Shown: positions 22,300 to 30,200, numbered from the stretch's first letter. The stretch: 34,330 bases of DNA from an uncultured Collinsella sp. (GCA_900547025.1 UREZ01000008.1:1-34330); one strand, 5' to 3'. Numbers and translations: made by a program. Notes: a model not told the origin generated them from the sequence alone.

Positions 22300-24147
22300 A
22301 TGTGCGGAATCGTCGGCTACACCGGCTCTGATATTGCAAAGAACATCCTGGTCACGGGCCTCAAGCGTATGGAGTATCGCGGCTATGACTCCTCGGGTGT
22401 CGCGCTCGAGGTGGGCGAGGGCGCCGCGGCACACCTCGATGTCATCCGCCGCGTGGGCAAGGTCGCGGGCTTGGAGAGCGAGCTTTCCAACATCGACAGC
22501 GACGCTACCTGCGGTATCGGCCACACCCGTTGGGCCACCCACGGCAAGCCCTCCGTCGTTAACGCTCACCCCCACACCAGCTGTGACGGTCGTATCGCCA
22601 TCGTCCACAACGGCATCATCGAGAACTTCGCCGAGCTGCGCGAAGAGCTGGAGGGCCGCGGCCACCACTTTAAGAGCGAGACCGATACCGAGGTCTTCGC
22701 GCATCTGATCGAAGAGGCTTATGCCGAGACGCACGACCTGATGGCCTCCGTGCGCGAGGCGTGCACCCACGTGGTCGGTGCCTATGGTCTGGCCGCCGTG
22801 TGCGCTGACGAGCCCGGCGTGATCGCCGTGGCCCGCAAGGATTCCCCGATCGTGGTCGGCGCGGGCGAGACCGGCGCCTATGTTGCCTCCGATGTCATCG
22901 CGCTCATCGACGCCACCCGCGATGTCGTGGTGCTCGAGGACGGTCAGTTTGCCAAGCTTACGCCCGCAGGCGTCGAGTACACCGACGAGGCCGGCAACGT
23001 TATCGAGCCCAAGGTCACCCACATCGACTGGGACCTGGACATGGCAGAAAAGGGCGGTTATCCCGACTTTATGCTCAAGGAAATCCACGAGCAGCCGCGC
23101 GTCGTGCGCGACACGCTGGTTGGTCGTATGACGCCGGCCGGCGAGCTCGACATCGACGAGCTGGGCCTTTCGCTCGAGGAACTCAACGACATCGACCGCG
23201 TCTACGTGATCGCTTGCGGAACCAGCTATCACGCTGGCCTCATTGCCAAGAATCTCATTGAGGGCTGGGCTCGCATCCCCACCGAGGTGGAGGCGGCCAG
23301 CGAGTTCCGTTATCGCAACCCCATCATCACGCCGACGACACTTGTCGTTGCCGTGTCCCAGTCGGGCGAGACGGCTGACACTCTCGCCGCCATCCGCGAC
23401 GCGCGCATCAAGGGTGCCAAGGTCTTCGGCATCACCAACGTGGTGGGCAGCCCCGTGGCGCGTGAGAGCGACGGCGTCATCTACACCAAGGCCAACAAGG
23501 AGATCGCGGTCGCCTCGACCAAGAGCTTCATCGGCCAGGTCGTGAGCCTTACGCTTTTGGCTCTGCTGCTGGCGCAGGTCAAGTACCGCTTGACCACCAA
23601 GCAGGCGCGCATGCTGTTCCGCGAGCTTTCTGATACGGCCGAGCAGATCCAGTGGATTTTGGATACCCAAACCGAGGCCGTGCATGAGGCCGCCCTGCTG
23701 TGCAAGGACGCGCAGTCGGCGCTGTTCGTGGGCCGTGGCATGGGTGCCGCTATTTCCTACGAGGGCGCGCTCAAGCTCAAAGAGGTCAGCTACCTGCACG
23801 CCGAGGCCTACGCCGCCGGTGAGATGAAGCACGGCCCCATCGCGCTGATCGACCCGGGCTTCCCTGTCATCGCCGTGGCCACCAAGAGTGCCACCTACGA
23901 CAAGACCGTGTCGAACCTCATGGAGTGCAAGGCGCGCGGCGCCAAGGTCATCGTCGTTGCCACCGAGGGCGACGAGGAGATCAACAAGATCGCCGACTGC
24001 ATTATCCGCGTGCCAGCAGTCCGCGACGTGTTCAGCCCCATCACGGCGAGCGTCCCGCTGCAGCTGCTCGCCCGCGAGGTCGCCATCCTGCGCGGCTGCG
24101 ACGTCGACCAACCCCGAAACCTGGCGAAAAGCGTTACTGTCGAGTAG
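22300..24147 (+). CDS. glmS: Glutamine-fructose-6-phosphate aminotransferase (isomerising)
   Basis: GlmS makes glucosamine-6-phosphate from fructose-6-phosphate and glutamine, the first step towards UDP-GlcNAc for cell wall. The 615-aa length is typical. The N-terminal nucleophile is Cys2 (MCGIVGYTG), with the glutaminase motifs HTRWATHGKPS and NAHPH. Two SIS domains follow (CGTSYHAG, SQSGETADT, VASTKSF, KEVSYLHAEAYAAGEMKHGPIALI). The C-terminus ends NLAKSVTVE, as in the family. The 5' leader is about 70 nt and shows no glmS ribozyme-like core, in line with an actinobacterial host. The gene stands alone between repeat elements and has its own terminator. Confidence 0.97.
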   Translation: MCGIVGYTGSDIAKNILVTGLKRMEYRGYDSSGVALEVGEGAAAHLDVIRRVGKVAGLESELSNIDSDATCGIGHTRWATHGKPSVVNAHPHTSCDGRIAIVHNGIIENFAELREELEGRGHHFKSETDTEVFAHLIEEAYAETHDLMASVREACTHVVGAYGLAAVCADEPGVIAVARKDSPIVVGAGETGAYVASDVIALIDATRDVVVLEDGQFAKLTPAGVEYTDEAGNVIEPKVTHIDWDLDMAEKGGYPDFMLKEIHEQPRVVRDTLVGRMTPAGELDIDELGLSLEELNDIDRVYVIACGTSYHAGLIAKNLIEGWARIPTEVEAASEFRYRNPIITPTTLVVAVSQSGETADTLAAIRDARIKGAKVFGITNVVGSPVARESDGVIYTKANKEIAVASTKSFIGQVVSLTLLALLLAQVKYRLTTKQARMLFRELSDTAEQIQWILDTQTEAVHEAALLCKDAQSALFVGRGMGAAISYEGALKLKEVSYLHAEAYAAGEMKHGPIALIDPGFPVIAVATKSATYDKTVSNLMECKARGAKVIVVATEGDEEINKIADCIIRVPAVRDVFSPITASVPLQLLAREVAILRGCDVDQPRNLAKSVTVE

Positions 24148-24170
24148 TTGGTTCCGCCGTTCTAACGACC

Positions 24171-24211
24171 AAGGCCCGGCTCCGCGTCATCAGACGGAGC
24201 CGGGCCTTTTT
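24171..24211 (+). terminator. Intrinsic terminator of glmS
   Basis: AAGGCCCGGCTCCG (24171-24184) pairs with CGGAGCCGGGCCTT (24195-24208), and T residues continue to 24211. A half copy of the GTTxCGCCGTT post-stop motif lies between the glmS stop and this stem. Confidence 0.92.
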
Positions 24212-24220
24212 GTACGGAGA

Positions 24221-24257
24221 AACCACCACAAAGGTGCCTGTCCCCTTTGTGGTGGTT
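24221..24257. repeat. AACCACCAC hairpin, inverted partner of 22103-22137
   Basis: A perfect 14-bp stem (24221-24234 with 24244-24257) has the loop TGCCTGTCC, the complement of the other copy's loop. It ends 8 nt before the 3' end of the minus-strand GntR gene and could end its transcript. Confidence 0.88.
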
Positions 24258-24265
24258 TTGGCAGG

Positions 24266-24967
24266 TTAGCGGAGCTTGCTGGTCTCGAAGTACTCGGGGA
24301 ACTGGTCCAGAACCTCAGTTTGGTTGCGGAACATCATGTGAAGGTGCTTGCTGACCAAAAAGCTCGCTTCGATGGGGTCGCGACCGGCGATAGCGCGGCG
24401 AATCTGCTTGTGCTCGTTCACGATGTCCTGATTGTCGAGAACCTGCGTGGCGGCGCGCAGCCAGCGGAAGCGCTCCAGGTCGGCATTGGTCTCCTCGAGC
24501 CACGACCACACGGTGCTGCGGCATGCGATGCTAAAAATCATGTGATGCATGAGGTTGTCGCTCAAAAAGAAGCCGATGCGATCCTCTTCGGCCATGGCCT
24601 TTTCCTGCAGCGCGATGGCGCGGTCGAGCTGCTCGATGCCGGCCGACGTGGCGCGCGCACAGCACTCCACAATCACCTGCTTTTCCAGGTGCTCGCGAAT
24701 GTAGCAGGCGCTCTCGGCAAGAGTGAGGTTGATGGGCGAGACATAGGTGCCGCTTTGGGGCACGGTGCGCACCAGGCCCTCTTGCGCCAGACGCACCAGT
24801 GCCTCGCGCACAGGGGTGCGCCCCATATCCAGGTCGTCGCAAAGCTGCTTGACGCCCAGCTTTTCGCCCGGCTTGTAGTCCAGGTAGACGATTTTGCGTC
24901 GAATGGTGTGGTAGGACTGGTCCTGCAGGCTCGTTTCCTGCTCGCCGACGTGCATCGATTCTTCCAT
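24266..24967 (-). CDS. GntR-family transcriptional regulator with FCD domain
   Basis: A FadR-subfamily regulator, 233 aa from the chosen start. The winged helix includes YHTIRRKIVYLDYKPGEKLG and MGRTPVREALVRLAQEGLVRTVPQSGTYVSP. The all-helical FCD ligand domain has the metal-binding pattern DNLMHHMIFSIA, NEHKQIRRAI and SKHLHMMF. FCD members usually bind organic acids. The ATG at 24965-24967 has GAGG upstream; an in-frame ATG at 24997 adds 10 residues but lacks a ribosome site. It diverges from the YeiH-type transporter gene (193 bp apart), so that gene is a reasonable target. Confidence 0.9.
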   Translation of the reverse strand: MEESMHVGEQETSLQDQSYHTIRRKIVYLDYKPGEKLGVKQLCDDLDMGRTPVREALVRLAQEGLVRTVPQSGTYVSPINLTLAESACYIREHLEKQVIVECCARATSAGIEQLDRAIALQEKAMAEEDRIGFFLSDNLMHHMIFSIACRSTVWSWLEETNADLERFRWLRAATQVLDNQDIVNEHKQIRRAIAGRDPIEASFLVSKHLHMMFRNQTEVLDQFPEYFETSKLR

Positions 24968-25160
24968 AGTGCCTCGCAACCGTTCTATCACACTCATATA
25001 TCAGCTGTTAATTATGCCGCGAATCAGCTCTCCGTGGTGGGTAATTCGGCTGTCGTCCGAGAACTATTGCGGCATCTTAGCCTTTGTTTGCGCAGGGCTG
25101 TGCTCAATATTGCCGTATCATAAGCCGTCGCAAACGTGAAATAGAAAGAAGGAATCCCAT

Positions 25161-26195
25161 ATGCAATTGGCGAATATCGTACGCGAGCGCTGGAAGGGTG
25201 TCTTGTTCTGCCTGGTCATCGCCATCCCCGCGACGTTGCTCGGCAAACAGGTTGAGGTGGTTGGCGGGCCGGTGTTTGCCATCCTCTTTGGCATGGTTCT
25301 GGCGCTCGTCTTTCCCAAGAATCGTCGCGAACAGCTCGCCGTCGGTGTCACCTATACGTCTAAAAAAGTCTTGCAGTACGCGGTAATCCTGCTTGGCTTT
25401 GGCATGAACCTCTCGCAGATTCTGTCCAAAGGCGCTCAGTCGCTGCCGATTATCGTGGCAACGATCTCGACCTCGCTCGTCATTGCCTTCGTGCTCTGCC
25501 GCGTTATGAACGTGCCGGGCAAGATCGCGACGCTTGTGGGCGTGGGTTCGTCGATTTGCGGCGGTTCTGCCATCGCCGCGACCGCGCCCGTCATCGATGC
25601 CGACGATCGCGAGATTGCCCAGGCTATTTCGGTCATCTTCCTGTTTAACGTTATCGCGGCGCTCGTGTTTCCGACGCTCGGCGGCATGCTCGGGCTGACC
25701 AACGAGGGCTTTGGCTTGTTTGCCGGCACTGCCATCAACGACACCTCGTCGGTAACGGCTGCGGCGAGCGCCTGGGACAGTATGCATCCCGGCGCCAATG
25801 TGCTCGAAAGCGCCACGGTGGTCAAGCTCACCAGGACGCTGGCCATTATTCCCATTACGTTGGTTCTCGCATGCTGGCAGATGCATCTGGCGCGCAAGGC
25901 CGGCGGCGACGCCAAAAGCACGTTCTCGCTTAAACGCGCGTTTCCCATGTTCGTGCTGTTCTTTGTGCTGGCGAGCGTGATCACCACGGTGTTTCAGCTT
26001 CCTGTGTCCATCACGGCGCCCATCAAGGAGCTGTCGAAGTTCTTTATTGTGATGGCCATGGCTGCTATTGGCTTTAATACCGATATCGTCGAGCTGGTCA
26101 AAAAGGGCGGCAAGCCCATCGCATTGGGCTTTTGCTGCTGGATTGGCATTGCGTGCATGAGTTTGGGAATGCAGCACGTGCTGGGAATCTGGTAG
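25161..26195 (+). CDS. YeiH/UPF0324-family membrane transporter (putative sulfate or sulfite exporter)
   Basis: A 344-aa integral membrane protein with about ten predicted helices. Family markers are the glycine-rich GVGSSICGGSAIAATAPVI and FAGTAINDTSSVTAAA. E. coli YeiH is linked to sulfite handling, while in other bacteria the substrate is not known, so the database name is provisional. The ATG at 25161 has GAAGGA upstream. Its promoter region is shared with the divergent GntR gene. A regulator-like gene follows on the same strand after a 265-bp structured gap, and may be part of the same regulatory unit. Confidence 0.85.
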   Translation: MQLANIVRERWKGVLFCLVIAIPATLLGKQVEVVGGPVFAILFGMVLALVFPKNRREQLAVGVTYTSKKVLQYAVILLGFGMNLSQILSKGAQSLPIIVATISTSLVIAFVLCRVMNVPGKIATLVGVGSSICGGSAIAATAPVIDADDREIAQAISVIFLFNVIAALVFPTLGGMLGLTNEGFGLFAGTAINDTSSVTAAASAWDSMHPGANVLESATVVKLTRTLAIIPITLVLACWQMHLARKAGGDAKSTFSLKRAFPMFVLFFVLASVITTVFQLPVSITAPIKELSKFFIVMAMAAIGFNTDIVELVKKGGKPIALGFCCWIGIACMSLGMQHVLGIW

Positions 26196-26246
26196 AGAGT
26201 AGCTTATTTGCGTGCTGCGTGCTGGCGAGCGCATGTCCGCGGTGGA

Positions 26247-26335
26247 GCGATAGGAGCTCTTGCGGGTATGGCTTGTCCGCAGGTTGATAGGTCCCGAAGA
26301 GCTCTTATCGCCCCGCCAGGATGGCGATGCGGGGC
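26247..26335. promoter_or_regulatory. Structured intergenic region between the YeiH gene and the regulator
   Basis: A 15-bp inverted repeat with one G-T pair (26247-26261 with 26297-26311; core GGAGCTCTT) encloses a GCGG/CCGC stem. A GCCCCGC/GCGGGGC hairpin (26310-26316 with 26329-26335) follows at once. No T tract follows. This could be an mRNA structure or a protein site, with no close known class. Confidence 0.5.
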
Positions 26336-26460
26336 AACTCATATACTCGCAGGACGGCGGCTTCTGCCCTATAGTGTTTGGTGAGCAATATCGTTCAATT
26401 TTGAAACACTCGGTCGTGCGACCGTCGACGGTTGCACGTCGCTGCGGACAGGGGCAAATA

Positions 26461-27678
26461 ATGGATAGCGATGCCAAGCTGAACATCTTGACCGAGGCCC
26501 TGGCTGCTGCCGGGGCCTCGGCATTGGCAATCGATGCGCGTGGGGACGTCGCGATCTCGACCATGAATGACGCGGCACTCGAGCGGGATGTGGCGGCTTT
26601 TGTCGCTGAGCGCCTCGACCGTATAGGAGACGGCGCGCGTCTGGTTATGGGGCGTGCGGGTACGCGCCTGAGCCTGACCGTTCGCCCCACCGACAAAGAG
26701 GGCGGGGGCCTTTGGGTCGTCGTGGTCCGCGAGGTGCGCGGCGCCGCGGCGCATGCGGGCATCGAGTGGCTCAACGCCGACGAGGTTGAGGCCCGCTACG
26801 AATTGAGCGCGTACGGCATCGTTGAGGGGGCGGCCTCGGTGGCTGCGCCGGTTGCCGAGAGCTACGCGCGCGGTGTGCCCCTTATGCTCGAGGGTGAGCT
26901 GGGAGCGGGTCAGATCGAGATCGCCAAGCGCCTCTATCTGGACGGTCCTTTTGCCGATCAGCCCTTTGTTTCCCTTGCGCTTGATGAACTCACCGAGCGC
27001 GGTTGGCGCCATGTGCTCAAAAGCGCCGAATCGCCGTTGTTCCAAACGGGGCTGACCCTTTGCATTGAGGGCTGGAATGCGGTTGGCCCCCAGCGCCTCC
27101 GCGAGCTGGTCTCCACGATGACCGACACTGCGTTGGCGACGCGCTGCCATGTGGTGCTGACGGCGAATGACATGCCGGGCGGCGGCGAAAGTGATCAAGC
27201 CGCCTTTGTGACCGAGCGCTTCGCCTGTGCGGTGAGCGTGGCGCCGGCAGTCGCCGAGCAGGGAGCCGCGTCGACGAAGGTTGCGCGCTATTTGGAATAT
27301 CTCGCTGATGCATTTGAGACGGCAGCACCCACGCTGTCTGCCGCGGCGACGAAGACGCTCGATGCTTACCGCTGGCCGCGCAATTATCTGCAGCTTCGCG
27401 AGGTCTCGGAACGACTGTATATATTGGCGGGGACGGGCACGGTGGACCGCGCTGTGGCGGAGGAAGTGCTCGCCCAAGAGGACGTGATTAAGACCGCAAC
27501 CTTTGGCGCCCCGACGCTCGAAAGTGACCTGTATATCCTGCGACCGCTGGCCGATACCGAGCGAGATATCGCGCATCTGGTTGTAGACCATCTCCACGGC
27601 AACCGAACCCGTGCGGCGGAGGTGCTGGGCATAAGCCGTACAACGCTGTGGCGCTTGCTGAAGGACGATGACCGTTGA
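26461..27678 (+). CDS. Degenerate sigma-54-activator-like regulator with Fis-type helix-turn-helix
   Basis: A 405-aa protein whose C-terminus (about 370-403) is a Fis-type HTH, HLHGNRTRAAEVLGISRTTLWRLL, as in NtrC-family activators. The middle (about 135-330) aligns in order with an AAA+ domain, but the Walker A lysine is missing (LEGELGAGQIEIAKRL), and the GAFTGA loop that contacts sigma-54 is not found. The N-terminal about 120 residues are unrecognised and may be a sensor. The ATG at 26461 has ACAGGGG upstream; a longer frame to 26260 crosses the structured region. Actinobacteria generally lack sigma-54, so this likely works as an ordinary DNA-binding regulator. Targets are unknown; the YeiH gene upstream is one possibility. 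Confidence 0.7.
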   Translation: MDSDAKLNILTEALAAAGASALAIDARGDVAISTMNDAALERDVAAFVAERLDRIGDGARLVMGRAGTRLSLTVRPTDKEGGGLWVVVVREVRGAAAHAGIEWLNADEVEARYELSAYGIVEGAASVAAPVAESYARGVPLMLEGELGAGQIEIAKRLYLDGPFADQPFVSLALDELTERGWRHVLKSAESPLFQTGLTLCIEGWNAVGPQRLRELVSTMTDTALATRCHVVLTANDMPGGGESDQAAFVTERFACAVSVAPAVAEQGAASTKVARYLEYLADAFETAAPTLSAAATKTLDAYRWPRNYLQLREVSERLYILAGTGTVDRAVAEEVLAQEDVIKTATFGAPTLESDLYILRPLADTERDIAHLVVDHLHGNRTRAAEVLGISRTTLWRLLKDDDR

Positions 27679-27762
27679 GCGAGGCGCCCGTGACCGCGCG
27701 CGACGCGTGTGCTACAGTCCAAAGCGTTATTGTTTCGATTTGGTTACGGCGTGCGAGGGCAT

Positions 27763-28338
27763 ATGGCTGAGACTTCAAAACCGAGCCGCAGAAGGCGGAG
27801 TGCCGCGCCGGTCAACCGACGCACGACATCGGTGACGTGGGGCAAACACGCCTCGGGGTTTGATGGCTCGTTCAAGCGCACTAAATACGGCTATCCTTCG
27901 GCAAGCGCCCGCTTGGCAATGCAGGCGGAGTCCTCGCTGTGGGGCCGCAAACGCGTGGTGGGCTCAAAGCTCAAGCACGACGGAACGCTCGGCTACATCA
28001 GCCGCGGGGCGGCTCGCCGCAGCGGGCTCAATCCCGCCGGCTGGCATCGCTACGTGCCGATCGTGGCCGCCGTTGCAGTGATCGTCATCGCACTCGCTGC
28101 GCTTGGCTATGCCGGCGGTGGCGCCAACTTGGACGCAGTGTTTAAATCGCCCGAGCTCGCGCATGCAGGTACAGAAGTTGTCGAGGGCGCTCAGACCCAG
28201 ACGGGCGTCGCGCCCCAGCGTGGTATCGTTGCGGCGGCCTCCACCATCGCCGATGCGCAAAAGGACGAAGACAAGCAAGGCGACGACGCCGAAACGGCCC
28301 AGGCAAATGAAACGGCAACAACTCCATCGGCGGGATAA
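27763..28338 (+). CDS. Unknown single-pass membrane protein
   Basis: A 191-aa protein of unknown function. Residues 1-97 are basic and cytoplasmic by the positive-inside rule (SRRRRS, RKRV). One transmembrane helix is at about 98-117 (VPIVAAVAVIVIALAALGYA). The remaining 74 residues are Ala/Glu/Asp-rich and probably disordered outside the cell. The ATG at 27763 has GAGGG 3 nt upstream; a longer in-frame start at 27709 is possible. It follows the regulator by 84 nt. No enzymatic motif is visible. The pattern resembles envelope or division accessory proteins of Actinobacteria, but this is only an impression. Confidence 0.7.
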   Translation: MAETSKPSRRRRSAAPVNRRTTSVTWGKHASGFDGSFKRTKYGYPSASARLAMQAESSLWGRKRVVGSKLKHDGTLGYISRGAARRSGLNPAGWHRYVPIVAAVAVIVIALAALGYAGGGANLDAVFKSPELAHAGTEVVEGAQTQTGVAPQRGIVAAASTIADAQKDEDKQGDDAETAQANETATTPSAG

Positions 28339-28382
28339 GTTGCGAGTGGGGCAGCAAATTTGGGACGGGGCCTTTCAGCGGG

Positions 28383-28406
28383 TCCGCCGTTCGGTAGAAC
28401 GGCGGA
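28383..28406 (-). repeat. Post-stop hairpin TCCGCCGTTC, after the nitroreductase gene
   Basis: A 10-bp perfect inverted repeat with a GGTA loop lies 5 nt beyond the nitroreductase stop. On the gene strand it reads GTTCCGCCGTTCTACC, matching the hairpin after larE and the half copy after glmS. Confidence 0.75.
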
Positions 28407-28411
28407 ACTAA

Positions 28412-28933
28412 TTACTTTACGTACACCACGTTGTCGCGGCGCGGCTTTGCCTCGGGTAGCGTGTCCTCGGCGTAGCCAAGAATGCAGTTACCGACACCGC
28501 GCAGGCTGCCGTTGGCGGGCAGGCCCCAGCTGGCCAGCAGCTCCAGGCCCTCGGGCGAGTCAAAGACCTCATGCGCGCGGTGAATCCAGCACGAATCGAC
28601 ACCCAGTGCATAGGCGGCGTTGAGCAGGTTGCCCATGGCGAGCGAGCCGTCTTCCAGATGTGTGGGCACGCTGCGGTCAACCAGCACCACCACAACGGTC
28701 TTGGCGCCATAGAAGGGGTCGCTGTTGCTGCCCATGACCTGGGCGTTGAGCTGTGAGAGACGCTCGACGGTCGCGGGGTCGGTGACGGCGACAAACGTCA
28801 CCGGTTGGCGGCCCATGCCGCTCGGTGCATATTGGCCGGCTTCGATAATACGCGCAAGCTTTTCGGCCTCGACGGGACGATCGCTGTAGTTGCGGCAGCT
28901 GCGGCGGTGAATGAGCGCTTCGATGGTCTCCAT
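28412..28933 (-). CDS. Nitroreductase-family flavoprotein
   Basis: A 173-aa FMN-dependent oxidoreductase of the nitroreductase superfamily. The start METIEALIHRRSCRNYSDRPVE carries the FMN-phosphate-binding Arg-Arg-Ser segment; APSGMGRQPVTFVAV and the C-terminal RGVGNCILGYAED complete the family pattern. It is short, as in the single-domain group. The ATG at 28931-28933 has AAGGAGA 4 nt upstream, so the in-frame ATG at 29027 is rejected. The physiological substrate (nitro compound, quinone or flavin) is unknown. It diverges from a small gene across 294 bp. Confidence 0.92.
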   Translation of the reverse strand: METIEALIHRRSCRNYSDRPVEAEKLARIIEAGQYAPSGMGRQPVTFVAVTDPATVERLSQLNAQVMGSNSDPFYGAKTVVVVLVDRSVPTHLEDGSLAMGNLLNAAYALGVDSCWIHRAHEVFDSPEGLELLASWGLPANGSLRGVGNCILGYAEDTLPEAKPRRDNVVYVK

Positions 28934-29084
28934 GGTGTCTCCTTGCGGTGGCGTTGCAGATGCCACGTTCATACCCGTCGGGCTCAAACGATAGACGGTC
29001 AATTGCCCGGCCAAAAGGATGGATTCCAATTGGGAAAGTGGGTTTGCATAAAAGTACCTTCAGAATGTGACAAACAAATGGGAT

Positions 29085-29101
29085 GGTTAAACGTTTTATC
29101 C
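29085..29101. promoter_or_regulatory. LacI-type operator-like palindrome
   Basis: GGTTAAACGTTTTATCC has the perfect AAACGTTT core and near-symmetric flanks. Its GGTTAAACG half is identical to that at 12570-12578 before the PTS operon. It lies between the divergent nitroreductase and small-protein genes. Apart from it and a GCGCCA/TGGCGC hairpin (29194-29208), the 294-bp gap shows nothing firm. Confidence 0.45.
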
Positions 29102-29227
29102 CGTCTACCCTGCGGTTTTTTACCACTTGCCTAAATGACGAACGCATAACCTCTGATAAAGGTTTTACTAAAGGAGCACCAACGTTTATCAACGCGCCAT
29201 GGTGGCGCCGGGCCAGGAGGTAACATC

Positions 29228-29518
29228 ATGTTCCAGGCTGGAGATGTCGTCGAGACCGACTTCGAAGGATTTCTGAAGCTGCTGCGTTCCAAGACGCGCG
29301 CTTTCGTGTCGATCAACGATCACGAGTACTACATCACGCACACCGATGGCTATTGGCGTGTTCAGGATTGCGAGGCCCTCAACGACAAGGGCCACTTTAC
29401 TGACTGCTCCGAGCTGGTCAACACGGTCTGCGAGGTCGTCGAGCTGCCGTGGATTGCCGGCAAGAGCCTGCATGACAGCTTCTCGGGCGCTACGGTCTAT
29501 GAGGCCGTCGCCGCTTAA
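29228..29518 (+). CDS. Small protein of unknown function
   Basis: A 96-aa acidic, soluble protein starting MFQAGDVVETDFEGFLKLL. It is rich in aromatic residues, with HEYYITHTDGYWRVQD in the middle, and has three cysteines. No signal peptide, membrane segment or known motif is visible. The ATG at 29228 has an ideal AGGAGG 8 nt upstream and a strong terminator follows, so it is very probably expressed. A GCGCCA-TGG-TGGCGC hairpin in its leader is 20 nt before the start codon and close to the ribosome site. I do not recognise the family. Confidence 0.8.
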   Translation: MFQAGDVVETDFEGFLKLLRSKTRAFVSINDHEYYITHTDGYWRVQDCEALNDKGHFTDCSELVNTVCEVVELPWIAGKSLHDSFSGATVYEAVAA

Positions 29519-29544
29519 CAGGCAATAAAACCCGATTTTCACGT

Positions 29545-29580
29545 GACCGCTGGCGCCGCCCCCGCGCCGGCGGTCTTTTT
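29545..29580 (+). terminator. Intrinsic terminator of the small gene
   Basis: GACCGCTGGCGC (29545-29556) pairs with GCGCCGGCGGTC (29564-29575), one T-G pair, 7-nt loop, then TTTTT. Confidence 0.92.
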
Positions 29581-29623
29581 CTGCCGATAGGCCATAAAAA
29601 TGCACGCATTCGCGGAGAGCCTG

Positions 29624-29681
29624 TTGACGATAGTCAAAACTCGGACTAATCTAGAGACACATAATTGGTCAAAAATCGGAC
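29624..29681 (+). promoter_or_regulatory. Promoter and operator repeats of the MarR-ABC operon
   Basis: TTGACG (29624-29629) and TAATCT (29647-29652) have an ideal 17-nt spacer. GTCAAAACTCGGAC (29633-29646) fills the spacer, and GTCAAAAATCGGAC repeats at 29668-29681, near +10, with 13 of 14 identical bases. TTGAC and GTCAA also form an inverted repeat (29624-29637). This fits repressor sites blocking RNA polymerase, probably for the MarR protein encoded next. Confidence 0.7.
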
Positions 29682-29699
29682 AATCGAATGGTGGGATAG

Positions 29700-30200
29700 A
29701 TGAATAGTGCGGTTGCGCTGGTCGACTTCGACCGGTTGATCAATGGACTCGACCATATCTATTCGGAGTTCTCGCGCGCCTGCGGCCTTTCGGACTGCGC
29801 CTATTGGATGCTCGTCGACACCAGCACGGCGGGCGGCAGTATTGCCGTAAGCCGTCTGACAAGCGAATGGTTCTACAGCAAGCAGACCATCAACTCGGCA
29901 ATTAAAACCTTGACGGCGCGGGGTTTCGCAACGTTGGAGTTTGCCGAAGGCAGTCGTAAGAACAAGGTTGTGAGCCTGACCGAAGAGGGCAGGCGATTTG
30001 CCGAGCGTTATGCGCTGCCGGCACTCAAGGCCGAGCAGCGAGCCTTTGGCGCGCTTGAGCCGTGTGAGCAGCGCGAGATTATGCGCTTGATCGGAAAATT
30101 TTCCCATGCGCTCGGCGATGAGTGCGGTGCCTTTAAGCAGCATATCGCTGCCGAGAGCCAAGCCGAGAATCAAGGTGAGGGGGAGTCGTGCGACTGCTAA
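29700..30200 (+). CDS. MarR-family transcriptional regulator
   Basis: A 166-aa winged-helix regulator. The DNA-binding part is LTSEWFYSKQTINSAIKTLTARGFATLEFAEGSRKNKVVSLTEEGRRFAER, with the recognition helix SKQTINSAIKTL and the beta wing EGSRKNKVVSLTEEG. It is placed first in an operon with two ABC exporter subunits, so it most likely represses them and itself and responds to a drug or toxic metabolite. The ATG at 29700 has GTGGGA close upstream. Its 3' end overlaps the next gene by 13 nt. Confidence 0.9.
   Translation: MNSAVALVDFDRLINGLDHIYSEFSRACGLSDCAYWMLVDTSTAGGSIAVSRLTSEWFYSKQTINSAIKTLTARGFATLEFAEGSRKNKVVSLTEEGRRFAERYALPALKAEQRAFGALEPCEQREIMRLIGKFSHALGDECGAFKQHIAAESQAENQGEGESCDC

Noticed and set aside
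20875..24111. Very long minus-strand frame (1078 codons) joining the second lacI gene with the antisense of glmS
   Set aside because: Only the first-named part (20875-21987) has LacI homology and a ribosome site. The upstream part mirrors glmS codons and has no recognisable protein features.
25104..26774. 556-codon minus-strand frame opposite the YeiH-type gene
   Set aside because: Antisense shadow with low-complexity composition; the YeiH family motifs are on the plus strand.
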